From NCBI GenBank assembly GCA_035772405.1, contig JAYKKM010000018.1:827001-891000 (forward strand): a stretch of 64,000 nt of DNA, written 5' to 3'. This document shows, one piece after another, positions 12,301 to 27,300 of this stretch (its first letter is position 1; each line of letters starts with the position of its first letter). Under the pieces are notes generated by a model. That model searched no databases, was not told the origin of the DNA, and saw only the letters and a list, made by a program, of their open reading frames with translations. The position numbers and the translations under genes were made by a program. Origin of the DNA: Chrysogorgia sp. JL179-B06. Taxonomy: Eukaryota > Cnidaria > Anthozoa > Scleralcyonacea > Chrysogorgiidae.

Positions 12301-15300
12301 AACTGTAATCCAGAACCTTTCTGGGCGGTGTGGTGGATTCCTGAAGCGATTAGGACTTAAAGGATGTCAAAGTGTTGGCGATGGGGCATTGAGGTACTGT
12401 ATGTGGTGTCATGTTCGATGGTGTGTAATATGCAATTTGCAAATCGTCGTGGCTAGATGGTACCCTCGCAGTTGAGTTTGAGTTCGCAGTTAGTTGAAGG
12501 CTGCGATTAAGGTTGGAGTGGGGTTAGGGCTTCGGTTAGGATTAGGATTTGGGTTAGATTGGGGATTTTGGTTTAGTTTAGATATATGTTTGTTTACGTC
12601 ACGATCCTCAACTGCGAGGGTACCATCTACCAACGACCTTTGTGGTCACATCGTTTTGGCCAAATAGCAAATTTTTGCATATCACTTTTCCAATATCCCG
12701 GAGACATTTTTCGCATAAATTGCCTACAGACGAGAAATTTCTTTCTAGATTAGGCGAAAATTGTAAATAAATGCCGTCATTGATTGTCGTAGACGCCATT
12801 TTTTGTGCGTCTACCCTGGGAAGAAGTCATTTTTCCCACGCTAGCCCGCGCAAAATGGCGACCGAAATTTGATCTTTGTCGTACATTTTTCAAACTTTCC
12901 AGTCTCCACCTCAAGAATCAAAATCGGTTCTTTAATTATCCAACAGGGTAATTTCAATGAAAAATTTCAATGAAATTTCATGTCGATTACATGAGATTTT
13001 TCATCCCGGTGGTAACCGACCGGGATGAAATTTTCTTCATGCTATTCGTGAGCTCCATTTAACAAGGGTTTTATCGGAAGACCGAAATTTTATTCCGTTT
13101 AACAGGGATGAAATTTCATCAATTCGACCATTTGCTATACCTGTATTTCCACTGACATATAGATTGGCTTGCTAAACCAGACTGTTCTAATTATCCTGTT
13201 GCCTTTGCAGAATATTTTCATTAGAGTGTAGAAATATCGAAGAGTTGATTCTGGAAGGATGTAAAAAGATTTCTGATAGGTAATTATCATTGTGCGTAAT
13301 CAAGATTAATTCCTTGCGCTGTCCCAAATGACTTATTGAAAAAAGAACGCTAACTTGGTGCAGTATTGCTAAGATCTATTTCCCTATTTCTAGCACATGT
13401 TTCAACTTAAGTAATTACTGTAAGAATTTAAGAGTATTGGATTTGTCGTCGTGTCCTCAAATAACAGACAATGCTTGTATTGCATTAAGGTAAGTAAACC
13501 TTGTCTATACATTTAAGAACTAGAAGTTACAAATTGTAAGGGAAATGCTGCGAGCAGAAAGTGGGCAGTACTACATCATACACCGCTGAACATACGCAGT
13601 GCGTGCTCAAAACCATCGTAACTAACAAAAATCGTATATATCTAATTTATTTAATTTAATAACTTTATTGGGAAAATAAAATAAAATAAAACTACATACA
13701 AGTATATAATCCAAACGGGAAAGGTGGGAATGGGCCTTAATAGCCCATGCGAGGCACCCCCTTTATATACAAATATACATAAAAACAATGACATAAGAAA
13801 AACTAATTAATATCTGTGACAAGGGCAGTCACGAACAAGAGACCAAGTACATGACATGTCTACATCAAGTAGGTAAGATATATATCGAGATCTAGCTCGC
13901 ATTATTATCAAGCAGCATTCAGGCAAGACACTAAGGATTCCGTCAAGAATAGTGCAGCCCACCAATCGCAGAAATTAGTTTGGCGTACTCTGCATGTTTA
14001 CTACTCAAGATAAGGTACGTTTGCATACTGCGATTAATCGGGCCGATTTATGGTTTAGATGCATGGTAAGTAAGGAGAAATAGGAAGAAGAGTATGAATT
14101 ATGATCCCAGAAACCATTCCGCTGACAGTTTATCGTCTTTAAGCCTGGTTCTCACTTGTCGTAAAATCGTAAGAATCGGGATTTTCCGGTCCTCAATCGC
14201 CTTGGATTTTTACGACGAGTGTGACATGATAGAAGCAATGTCCCAGACTGCAGCCGATCTGATCGGAAGAATCTCAACAATAAATCGGCATTAAATCGCA
14301 GTGTGTGTAAACGCAGCTTTATGGATTCACTTGGGAAGTTGGGAGAACACGAAGAAAGACCTGCTAGGCGGGGGCTTTGGGTTAGAAAACTCATTAGACG
14401 GGGGGATACGATTACAATTATTGGTAATTAAGGGTATTGCACACTTACTGATTATTGTTAATTCTAGGTAGAAACACTTGCGGCATCGCACTCGCCATTC
14501 GGGCGTGGAAACACTCCCACGGTAATTCCTCGTTCTCCCAAACGTCCACTCGTGTTTCTATAATTGTATGGCAACACAGAAACTGTTTTCTATTTCTTAA
14601 ATGATAACGCAGGTTCCGTATTTGGGTTTTTTGTTTTTCTTATCCTATTTTCTACGTGTTTTGTTGCTAGCCAAGGATGTGACAAACTAGAATATATTAA
14701 TCTTTCATGGTGTGGTCAAATCACGAGAAAAGGCATTAAAGTTTTATCAGAGGAATGTTTGCAGTTAACAGTTTTTATTTCTAAGGGAGGGACTTTGGTA
14801 AGTGGAATGTTATTTACTGCGTATAAGGCCAAAAAAAGTATTCTGTTTCTGGTCAGTGGGTCGGTCCAGAATTGACGCCGGGCGACGCGGCTTTTTTCAA
14901 ATTTTTTTTCAAGGAAACGCTTTAAATGGTGAGTACTTTTCTAGTTTCTATATAAAGTGCAAACATTGATTTCATTTTTATGCTTTTAACACAACAAACA
15001 TTTCAACACGCATCAGTGGTCGCCATTGTTGTCTGGCGAGGGTGTCCGTGCCCACAAACACGCACTGATCAGCGGTTTTGATAAAAAACGTGGTTGGTAC
15101 TTCATGTTAGGATCAAAAAATGGGTTTTGGACAAAATTTTGGTTAGGATACTATAGATAAAGGTCAAGTGAGCACCAATTAATTCAGTGGCATTGTTGTG
15201 GCTCATCAATATTCTGTGTTAACAATGGAACTTACTTAATTGGTGCTCACTTGACCTCTGATTCTATCCCATAATGTATCACATTTGGACCGGAAACTGA

Positions 15301-18300
15301 ATTTCTTGATGCTTGTATGATAGTTGTGTTGGGGATAGGTTTACATGAAGTAACCAGCTTTAGCCATACACGAAGTACCTACCAACAACGTTCACGCACA
15401 CAGTCAAAGATGACGCGCGCGCTGACCAGAAACACAATACTTTTTTTCGCCCAAGGGTAACACAATAGTCAAGACGTATATAACATTACAGTTCCTATAA
15501 CCTCAAATATGAATTATTGAATGCAAAAATGTTTCATGATTTGAACTTTGACTAGATTTTATATAAAGGATTGTTTGTCCGAAATGCTAATGAGTGTGAC
15601 GTCAAATCGGGAATTTGGCTTTCTTTTCTGTTTTCGACCTGTGTGATAGACTGGTTGAGGATTTAAGTGAAAAATCTCTAGTATAGCATCATTGTCATTA
15701 AAGTGGCACTACGATGAAAATTCACCCCCGTTTTTTAGATTTTCTTTGGCTATAGAATAGTATTTCAGTGTCGAAAGTGATCATCGAATGTAAAAAAACA
15801 ACTAAAAAATGGTATTTTGAAGTAAGTATTTTGAGCTCTGCAATCACTACTATTTAGGCCACCATTACTAAGAACGTGTTCCAAATGAGTCCGCAATTTC
15901 AAAAGGTAATATTGTTTGTGACGTCAGATTCTCAATGCTAGGCCTGAATTTCAGTCGAGGTTACTTGTTTTCTTGTTTTCTTCGAGAAGTAGATGAAATG
16001 TCCAGCCTTTCAGACGATGAATTTGAAAAAACGACCTTGATCACTATGGATTTACTTGGAGTCTTCGCGTTGAGAATCTGACGTCACTTCGTTACGCTAC
16101 ATAACAACTCCAGATTCGGAGTCAGAAAATTAATACTTGCAATCGTCGAATCGCAAAACGGTGTCGACCGAGTAATATTTAGCAGCCCTGCTTTATAAAT
16201 ACGTAAAAATATCGATAGGTAAAAATTTGATCGTAGTACCACTTACTGTAGCAGTAGAATATTGTATCCGAAATTATTAGCATTTCAGACAAACAAACCT
16301 CTATAGAACATCAACGCAAAGATCAAATCATAAAACTTATTTTATTCCTTTTATGTAGAATCTATATCAATATTTATCGTATAGGCAATTTGAAGGGGTA
16401 TTCCAGACAAAATACGAATGAAATTCATAAACCTCAAATAGCCCTAACCCATACGCTTTTAAACCCATACGCGTTTTCACCCATACGCTTTTAAACCCAT
16501 ACGCTTTTTCACCCATACGCTTTTAAACCCATACGCTTTTCACCCATACGCTTTTAAACCCATACGCGTTTTCACCCATACGCTTTTAAACCCATACGCG
16601 TTTTCACCCATACGCTTTTAAACCCATACGCGTTTTCACCCATACGCTTTATAAAAGTTGACTTGAATGCAAATAAAAGAGAGCTAGGTATTAGTGATTG
16701 ACCGATAATCGGTATCGGGCCGATTTTTGCCTTATCGGTAGACAATCGGAATCAGTAGAATTATCTGTATTTTCCGATTGTGTAAAACCGATTATCGCTA
16801 AACGCTCAACCTGAGTCCGCTTTTTTTAAGAAAAAATTGAAAATAAAATATGTTTAATTTTTCGCGCGAACGGTAGCATGTTGCATGTTAGGTGTGGAGC
16901 AAACCAAGCAAAGAATTGACCCATTGAAAGTATCTTACAGACATACATAGTGACAAACAGACAAGAAATAAACTGATTTGTCTCAACAGTCTAGTGTGCA
17001 ATTTTATTTTTGTACAAATATAAACGTTTAAATAATAAATACGTTCTTAGACTTAGTTAATTTATAGTTCTAACTAGTAACTACAACTCAAGAGTCAAGA
17101 CAAGAAGTCTTGTAGCATGTCAACTGTCAATTAAGAAGTAGTCGCTCGATTCGATTCCCGAAGATTAGAAGCCCATCAAGTCCTTCATAACAATACTTAT
17201 ACACAGAACGATTTTTAACGCAACATGTTGCCGCGACGAAATTAATGCGTGCAGCGTGCCATTTATGGACGGTTTTAACAAACTTTGGTTGCAGTAACAT
17301 GTTACATTGAAAGTGATCGTTAAAAAATCGAAATGTATGACGTCACCTTTAACCGGCCGACTGACATCATGACGTCATTATAAAATCGGAATCGGACAAA
17401 TTGTTGCATGAATAATCGGTAATCGGTAATTTCCGATTGTGGCACTGTTGGTCAATCACTACTAGGTATCTTCATTAAAAAATACCGAGCAATAAAATCA
17501 ATTTCAAAATAAAATTGGGAACATCAGTTTTGCCTTTCTTTATGGAGCTGTCATTAATTCCACCAGGGAGGGGGGCATGAAACTATAAATCAAAATATGG
17601 TGGGGCTACGAAAACATTTGGAAAACCTTTGATGCGCCATGAAACCTTTTTGATTAGTATCAAAAGTAATCGAAGAAAACAAATATTTATAACATAGGAA
17701 TTGATATATCCATATCACACCCAAATTGTTTTGAGGACCCCTTGCCCCCAGAAATTATGTACATGTATATATAGTTTGGATTTCAGTGGTTCGAGACTAA
17801 GCGTTCAGGAATGCAAAAACCTGGCATATGGCAGACTACCCTCAGTTCCAAGCACACATTCCAAAATTTAAGATGTGCTGGGCCACGAAACTAAAACAAA
17901 ATGTATAGTTGGGTCATGAAACCATCCAGGGAAATTTGGTTGGGTCTCGAAACTTTAACAAGAATTTTCAGTTTTCCTTCTAGCTTTGCTTTTGCCCCCT
18001 TTCAATGTTGCTTTGAACGGTGGAAAAAATAAGGCAAACATTTGGCTGAACATTATAGACGTTTTGCAGTTGACATTATTGTTTTGGGTGGAGAGGGGGA
18101 GCGAAGGCCTTTTCAAAAGCGTTTGTTCCAATAATTTTTCTACTGATTGTTGATAATTCTCGGTGTCATGCGAAAACGGAATTAGTGTAGGTAATCATGT
18201 CATAGCACGAGTTCAATTAAGGATTTACACTCCGAGCTATCTGAACATATTACTTTTTCAAAATAGATTCAAGACGAAGGAGTGCAACATTTGGCAAACA

Positions 18301-21300
18301 ATTGTCGAAGTCTACAGACGTTAAATTTACACAGTTGTGAGGTAACATGCAATGAAATCATAATTATTGGTGAAAATCATATTTATTGGGGAAAATCATA
18401 ATTATTGGTGAAAATCATAATTATTGTTGAAAATTATAATTATTGGTGACAATCATAATTATTGGTGAAAATCATAATTATTGGTGAAAATCATAATTAT
18501 TGGTATTATTGGTGAAAATTGTGAAGAGTCGCAGCGAAAGGTAGATGGTTTCTAGAAAACTACGTAGCCTGTTGCACAGCCGTCAATCACCTGGGACACG
18601 AGCACAGTTCGTGAAGCCTTGCGCGATTACTTGTTCCTTGTGTCAGGTGACTGGGAAGAAAAACTTGATCATAAATCGCTAGTTGATCATAAAGATAAAA
18701 GACAGATTTAGCAAAGAGGACGCGGACGTCAAAGAGACAAAAAGTTTGAAACCGAATCATTTTACTTCCGCTGTTAGTGGCGACGTCGTCTTTGTAAATT
18801 TCACGACGCCATTTCATTGTTTTCACGTCCTCCGTACCATGACGTCACTGTTTTTGGTTGGATTTTGCAAGTAAATATATGGATAAGTACCATGAAAAAT
18901 TCCTTGCATATGATATGCGTATTCTTTGCATATGTTATTGTTACGCATCATCCATGCGTATTATATGCGGTGGAGGCTATTTCAGATACGGTAGAGCACC
19001 TAGTCACCAGGACTTTGGTGATTGTTTATATAACATATATGCTTCGTTCTTTAAAAACCCCGCTTTAAATTTCTGTTTCGATTCAGAAAAGCAGGGTTGT
19101 TAAAAGCAGGGTTATTACTGAATCGAAACAGAAATTCTGGTGACTAGGTGCTCCACCGTATCTGAAATAGCCTCCACCTCTTTCTTTTTTCCTTTTCCCC
19201 TCTTTTCCTTTCTTTCCTCTCATGACCAGTGGTACATAGCATATTTATCTTGAGCTTTTGTGCAGCAGGCCTTGTGTTCCTTCAGACGAGTTGATAAATT
19301 CCTACTCGTTTCACCAATATATACCTCGCATGGAATGCGGCACATTCCTGGTTTCTCTAAACCATCGATCCCATCCTTTTGCGTGTATTGTAGTACTTTA
19401 TATAATTTGTGTTTGCTGCTGTGGAATGACTTCATACTAGCCTGACTTAGAATCCGTTCGATCTTGTGACTTGTGAGACGCCTGTCCTATTCGAAAGCTC
19501 AGCAAGAAATAATAAACTTATTGTAACCACAACTCAAACCTTACTCTAAGCTGTAATTATGCTAACTAAACTCTCTAACTTTGTACAGTATATTTTGTGT
19601 TTTGAAGATCCCAGTACTTTTTGGTGCCATAATGTTTTTAACTTTTAAATCATATTCTAATTTCTGTAGCTCCTAACGGACGTAGCGATAAAGGCGATTG
19701 GCGAATGTTGTTCAAACCTCCAGTTTCTTTGCGTGTCTGGTTGTATTCACCTTACAGATGCTTCTTTACAAGCCCTTGGAGAGGGTTGTCCACAGCTCAG
19801 GTATCTTCATGTCTTACGCTAGCTTTAACAAGAAAGTAATGTAAATGGTGAAACAAGAGTCTATATCTTAGACAATGCTAAACAATACGTATTAAAATGT
19901 GTACATTGCAGACAGAACAAAGAACTAAAAAGGCGCGAAAATTAGGAACAGCCAGTATTACAGTGATCAGCGAACTGTACTATAAATTTGGCAATTTTGG
20001 CCTAATTTTGTGCTACGGGTTTGACACTATATATATGGTTTGACATGGCCAGAAATCGCAGTCATGAGTCTACAGTACCGCAGCGGCGTTCCCTAAGTTT
20101 GGAATCAACATGGAAAAATATTATATAAATGGTTTGAGTAAGTAAGAGTTAAATATTAAATTATTGAAATATCAAGCTTTAACGCAAATTCAGAAATATG
20201 TTTCTGAGCCCTAGACGGGAATTGAACCGCAACCTTCTGATCTCCGATTAGACGCTGTAACCATTGAGCTACCAGAACTCAGATGGCAGAACAAAGGCTA
20301 CATTGCGTACTAGTTCGGACGTGCTGCTACCCGTACTGCTAAATCAGCAGTCTCGATATGTCTGTATATTTAACGTAAACTCAGAAAAATGTTTCTGAGG
20401 TTTAACCGTGGTCCATATAAACTGGTTTGGTAGCGAGTTCCATTGTTTGGCGCCATTTGTCGTATTCACTTTTAGCATCATAAGAATGTGGTCACCCTCA
20501 GGTTATAATTAAAGTGCATATAACGTCTGTGGGAATTTAACATATATGTAATCTATGGATTCTCCTGAGATAATTTGTAATATATCTTGTCAGCTGAAAA
20601 TTTCATCTTCATAGACTTTTTTGCTGTTAAATTTGACGGAAATGACGTCATAGCGGGAATCTGTAAAGAGGTTTTCATATAGACAGATGCCCGCTATGAC
20701 ATCATTTCCGTCAACTTTAACAGCAAAAAAGTCTATGAAGATGAAATTTTCAGCTGACAAGATATATTACAATTTATCTCAGGAGAATTCATAGATTACA
20801 AATATGTTAAATCCCCACAGACGTTATATGCACTTTAACAATTAGACAACGAGGGCGAGTTCTCTAATTGTTTTAGTATCAACCATAAACGTAAACTAGA
20901 AATTACTATCGCAAGGGAAGTGCTGCCTCGAAATCCAAGGCAGTCGTGATATTGTGCAAAATTGCAAAAATAAGTGGTGGGCTTATTGAAGTCAAAGTTG
21001 CAGTGGAGGTAGTACAGCCTCATACCCATGCGGTTATAGTTTAGGTAATACCAGAGCAGTGAGTTCTTCAGCACATATATATGGAGCTCAAGCCAGCTCA
21101 CAATGAGCTTGCTGGAGCATAGGTACTCACAATCTGCTACTGGCACATTTGCAGATGTCTCACATCTGCCCCAACCTTGTTGACCCCCCTTGTGTTGTAA
21201 CCGTTCTCAACATCTATTCACAATATAGTACTAGTTCATGAACATGTGTAATATTAAACAGATGTAAATTGGACAGTTGCATAAAAATGCAATTGAACAT

Positions 21301-24300
21301 AAAGATAAAATAGTTATATAACATACAGCTAGTTCTCTGTACAAGGCTTGCATAAAAATGCAGCTCAATATGAACACAAAAAGTTGACATTATAACAGTT
21401 GATAAACTAAGTTAATCAGAATTTGTTTCTTGCATAAAATGCAGTTCAATATGAACGCAAAAAATTGACATTATAACAGTTGTCAGTTGATAAACTAAGT
21501 TAATCAGAATTTGTTTCTTGTAATAAAAATGCAGTTCAATATATTCTCTGTCGCTTTATATGTCACAGCTGTGTATGAGGGACACGGCTGTGCATTGTTC
21601 TGCATGAATGAGAAACAATGAACTCACACCAATATACACCTAAAATACAAGGAGAACTGTATTCACAAACAAAACAAATTGACAGTTTGCCCATGACAAG
21701 TTTATACAAGTGATGCTATGATGGCAAGAAATCGCAGATACCTCGCGCTCGCAGTCACTGAGCCATATTTCCGTTTGGTGAGCGTTTAACAAGAAAATTA
21801 AGTATACATAACTATCTTAGTCGTCTTACCTTGACAAGAGAATACTTCCTCACTCAGAAGGCAGAACAGATCGTTCAAACTTCACAGCGTTGACAAGTAA
21901 TCCGAACTGTAAAATTTATACGTCACAAAACGTCATAAAACTGAACATCTCGACAAACAGAAATTTACACAAATCGAGATTTCGTTGACTATACATAGTT
22001 CCGCGAAGAAGTCTGGGTACGAGACACAGCAACCCAAGTCAAGATTAGTGTGCTGCCTACGGCAGCAAAAAGTATAATCAAACATTGTTCCAAATTTTCA
22101 GATAGTTTCACCTTTTTGTTTGTAGAAGTCTTCCCATTCAAAATGTAGAGTAGCTCGATGGCACATGACAAACAATCGCTCACAAAAAACGAGATTGTAA
22201 TTACTTTGCTTCAAATTTGGTGTAGATATACTCCATAGGTATAAGAGAATTCATTTTCTTATTCGAAAATGTCAAACTGAAGAATTTTCCATTACTTTTG
22301 GGCCAATGTTTTCATGATTTCATCACTCGTATATAAATTTTAGTGGATGCCATGTTTGGCCTAGATTTCAGGTTTTGCTTGCAGCGTGGATATGTCGCGG
22401 CTTCTGATTGGTCAGGATAGGAATATTCCAGTTATAAGGTTTGTGATTGGATAACGCTACTAGTGGTCTATCACCAATATACCACTAGTAGCTCAACCAA
22501 TCAGAATAGCGAATTTGTAATAGACCACTAGTTGGTTGATACTAATAATTGTTATACAGTACGTATCTTTTTCACTCCCGCTCTAATGCTCAACGTCCCT
22601 TGCCTCAAAACAATAACCTAAACAGCTTTTTGTGTTATTTTTTCCCTATTTGAAACGTTTGCGGTTTGTGTTAACGTGTGACCGGGGTCTAGAAATATCT
22701 GGTGTTCAGTTTCTTTCCTCGTTCCAAACACAGATACATATCTTTTCTTCTCAAAAACAGGACTATAGAAGTTGCCCAATGTTCACAGTTAACGGATACT
22801 GGTTTTAGTAAATTAGCCAAGGTAAGAAATTTGAATACGCATCTACATCTAAGTGGTTACAGTATGTTGGCTGAAAATACTATTCACCTTTCAACCAATG
22901 TCTCACCTAATTGGTCAGTTCATTTCCACCCTAGCAACAGGGTAGCAACCTGGAAAGACCGAGATATTTAAATGAACAAAACAATCTCCATGATTAAACT
23001 TCATACTTGTTTTCTTACAAGTTTCCACGAGTTTTTCGTATCCAGAACGATGGAGGTATTTTGAATAAACATAAAAAACGTTATTCTACAATCTTTGTAT
23101 ACAAAACGTTCTCTCATTACAGAAACGTTATTTAATATCAACGGACTGTGACAAGTGGCAACTTGGCGTGCGGCTCAGTAAACCTTTGTGAGCTTGAAGA
23201 GCAATGGATAATGCCTATTTTCCATACTATTTTCGTCGTTCTCGAAGAATATTCCACTCAATGGTATAACCTTTACCAGCTTGGGTTTATTTTTGACAAA
23301 AACAACCAGTTTGAAGAATTTAAATTAGCACAAATAGCAAGGCATAAGATTGTTTTGTTCATTTAAATTACTCTATCTTTCGTCGTTGCTAGACAAGAAA
23401 TGAACTGACCAATCCGGTGCAACATTTGTGAAAGGCGTAAAACAATACAGTTAGCATGGCTGAACAATATCGTTGAATGAACATGAAAAACAATATTGAT
23501 AGAACAAGCATGTTCGCTATTGTTATCATGGTTGCTCTTCGTTGTTAACAAGTTGTAATAATATTGACGGCTGAACATGGCTGAACAACCTATTTGACAA
23601 TATTGTTCATGGGGTGCAGCACAATATTTTTCACAGTGGGCAGCACAACATTGTTCATCGTTGGCAGCACAACATTGTTCATCGTTGGCAGCACAACATT
23701 GTTCATCGTTGGCAGCACAACATTGTTCATCGTTGGCAGCACAACATTGTTCATCGTTGGCAGCACAACATTGTTCATCGTTGGCAGCACAACATTGTTC
23801 ATCGTTGGCAGCACAACATTGTTCACAGTTGACAGTACAACATTGTTCATAGTTGGCAGCACAACATTGTTCACAATTTACAGTACAACAATGTTCACAG
23901 TTGGCAGCACAACATTGTTCACAGTTGGCAGCACAACATTCACAGTTGGCAGCACAACATTGTTCACACCTGATGACAACTTGCTACAGGTTGTGCGTTT
24001 TTACGTCTGTACCGTTCTCAATCATGTCTCTAGTAAGAGATAGCAACGGGAAAGAAATGGTTGAAATAAAACTGTTGCTGAATATTAATTGACCAGCTTT
24101 TCGTTATTTGGGCTCATCTTGAAACGTTCTTCCTCTACACTTTTCACTTTCTTTACACTTGTCGTTCATTGTGTGTGTAGCATTGAATATTTTTCATCTC
24201 CTTAGGGTTGTCACGATTTAGAAAAAATGGATTTGGAAGAGTGTGTATTGGTACGTATTTTTTATGACAAACGAATTCCCGTGAGTGCATCATACACGCA

Positions 24301-27300
24301 AGATGTTTTCTTAACTTGGTATTTATTATAAGTAATACACAGGCTTGAGAGAAATTAGTGATTAAATGTCACCGAAAGCCGAGGAAGACTTTCAAAAATC
24401 CTCCCGAGGTTTGAGGGACATTTTATCACTGAATTCCCGACATGTATAATACCATAATAAGGGAGCTGTCATTAATTCTACCCGGGAGGGGGCAGAAGGA
24501 AAGCTAAAAATTCTAGTTAAAGTTTCGTGGCCCAACAACATTTCTCTGGATGAATTCATGACCAAATTAAAAATTTTGTTTTGTTTTCATGGCCCATCAT
24601 ACCTTAAATTTAAAATTTTCATTCATACCGACCACATATAGGAGTGTAAGGTATAGTCAGCAATATTTGTACGATTCTGGTCCATCTTCTGTTTTATAAG
24701 TATACGAAGAGAAAACAAGAAGAAATCCGAGAAGCGAATGAAAGTTAGACATAGTTATGTAGTAGTTAAACTGGTGAAGTTGATTGCACCAGAGCGAGCT
24801 GAAAACCTTTCCAATCAAGAGATAATTCCTGACTTTATTAAGATTTCTGCAACAGAATTAAAAAAACTTTAATGGCTCACAATTAAAGCCAAGGTTTCAC
24901 TTGAATGCTCTCGAAACTATGATTTAAGATGGAATATTTGAAAACAGCTCAAAAGCTCCAGAAATGAAAAACAATCTGGTGAAGACTGCCGAAACAAATA
25001 CAAATAGCAATGAAAAAAAGAAAGCTTTAGGAAAACCAAGTCGGCAAAAGACCAAGCGAAACAGTTGAGTTTGTTTTTTGCTGGGTTTTGCATAGTCCTA
25101 CCACCGAGGGAATCAGAAATCAGTCAGTGAGAAATTCATGAGCAGCGAGGTGGCTGGCAGCTACAGCCAGAGAATGCCTATCGTGGAGGGATGATCAAAC
25201 TAAAAATAATTAAGTAGTATACAGTATTATAAAGACCATTGATTTTGGTGTTTTTTTTGTGGAACAATATTTATGTACTATTTACAGCATGGAAATACAA
25301 GCTCAAGCCGAAGGCGAGAGATTGTTTATCCGATACAACACAGATGCGAATGTTGTAAATAGCATGTGATACGAATGCATGTAAACGTTCATATTCATCA
25401 AAAATCCTAAAGATATTAAATTATTTGACTGAGAACATCGAACGAAAAGTTTATGTAAATCAGCAGAATTTTGTATCAGATATACAACCTCCGTCTTGCC
25501 ACTGATTTCTTTTGTCTTTCGTGAATTATTAAAGTGCCCTTATTAAAGTGCCCGAATTTTTACATATTGGTGTTCTTACTTAACTTGCCAAATTTCAAGC
25601 AATTGCAAGCATGGGAAGTCGCCTTTTCAGACTGTTTTTATACGAGATTATACGGCCGCCATTACTCGAACATGTTCCGAACGCTTACATGTAGGTTGCG
25701 ATTAGAGGAAGACTGGACACGTGGCTAGTTGTGTATGAATATAAAGCTACTTGGGGAAAACTTTCTATTGTAACTTGTATAATTTCCATAAAGCTTTGTT
25801 ACGTGTTGAGTTCACATACTCTGCTGTGGAATCGCGGGCTCGTCTGGAACAAGTTTTGAGCAATGGCGGACAAAATTTGGGCGATTTTGGAGGTTAAATT
25901 TCTTGTGATAGAATGTTTGCTGTTCATTTTTTTGACAAATGCTGTAACAAAAAATGCCAGGAAACGTAATGTGATATTTCATCACAGGGGCACATTAATG
26001 AGTATTATATGTATTAAATATTGATTAATTTTTATACTAAAAGCTTTCATGGCTCATCAAAGTTTTTCAAAAGGTTTTCCTGCCCCTCCCAGATAGAATT
26101 AATGACAGCTCCCTAATACCGACGAAATATTGTTTGAAATTATTTTGGGAATGAGAACACTGAATGGTGGGTAGAATATTTGGATGTTCATGCATGTTAA
26201 TGAGGAAAATTAGAAATGTTGTTTAAAAAAATAGAAATGTTCCCTGTTTTGAGGAAAATTAATAAGGCGAGAAAGGGCGAAGGAGAATGCGAGAAATGAG
26301 TATCTAAATTGTCAAAATTAAAAACGCCAAAGTTTAGATTTTGCATCGGTCATTTTAGCTTTAAGTTTCAGCCATATATATAAAGCAGATTTTATCTCTT
26401 TCAAACCAATGCATGTAAACGTTCAAACGTTCAAAAAATGGTAAAGTTGCAGGTATAGTTTCACCTGGACAGTTGCCCTTTTCAGGCAAAAATTTACGGA
26501 CATTTAAATTTTCTGTGGGACAAACTTTATTGTATGTTAATTACTACTGTAACTGTAAAATAAATACCAGGGAAATAATAACGCGTTTTTGGTTCACTAC
26601 CTAAGGGAGTTTCATCTGCTTCATTCGTAATCAATTGATCTTTTTCTTTAACTCGTAATCGCACATACGAACAAGTTTTCCATTTTGCGATGTGATATCG
26701 CGTGATTCTGCAAAATGAATTTCTGAAAAATGAATTTCTGAAAACCACGCAGTCCACGACTCCACACTCATATTCAAAAACTCACACGTGAGTTTCGACA
26801 AGTATTCTTACAAATGCATGGCAGTTGTAATTTCGAAAGAAGTTATACAGTAAATGAAAATAGGACTTTATTTGCTGTCGGACAATGTGTCCTATAATCG
26901 TGGAATAAAACAGGACATTAAGATTTTGGAACGGACTTGTCCTGCATTTTACAGTAAATTTCAACCCCTCTGGGTAAAGTACAGTGAAATACGGAATTAA
27001 TTATGTATTCCTCTCTCAGATTCCACTGAACTCTTAGAAATGACAAAAATTACGTCATTTCTTAAAGTGCTACTGCGATGAAGATTGTGTGTTTTGAAAA
27101 ATTAAATTTGCCACTTCAAATACACCTATACTATTTAATTATTCTAAATTCGAAAACATTTTGGAAATTGAATGAAGTAATGTGGGGAAATTTTCATGAG
27201 ACAAGAGACGAAAATGTCCTTCGCCATTAGTAAGTTGTTGCTTGATCGGCCCGCAAATTCTAAGCAGCGGTCTGCTTTCGTGACGTCATCCAATTAACCT

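Noticed and set aside
12510..12560. Interstitial telomere repeat
   Set aside because: GGTTAG-like units are few and degenerate and lie within an inverted-repeat element. The same holds for 54431-54462.
16447..16650. CRISPR-like regular repeat
   Set aside because: The repeat is continuous without unique spacers, and the genome is eukaryotic.
20195..20300. tRNA gene
   Set aside because: Box A and B-like sequences are present, but the stems do not close properly and related copies are scattered (39061, 43425), which fits a SINE.
23590..24043. 149-codon plus and 94-codon minus open frames
   Set aside because: Translations of the 24-bp minisatellite, open in several frames because of the unit length.
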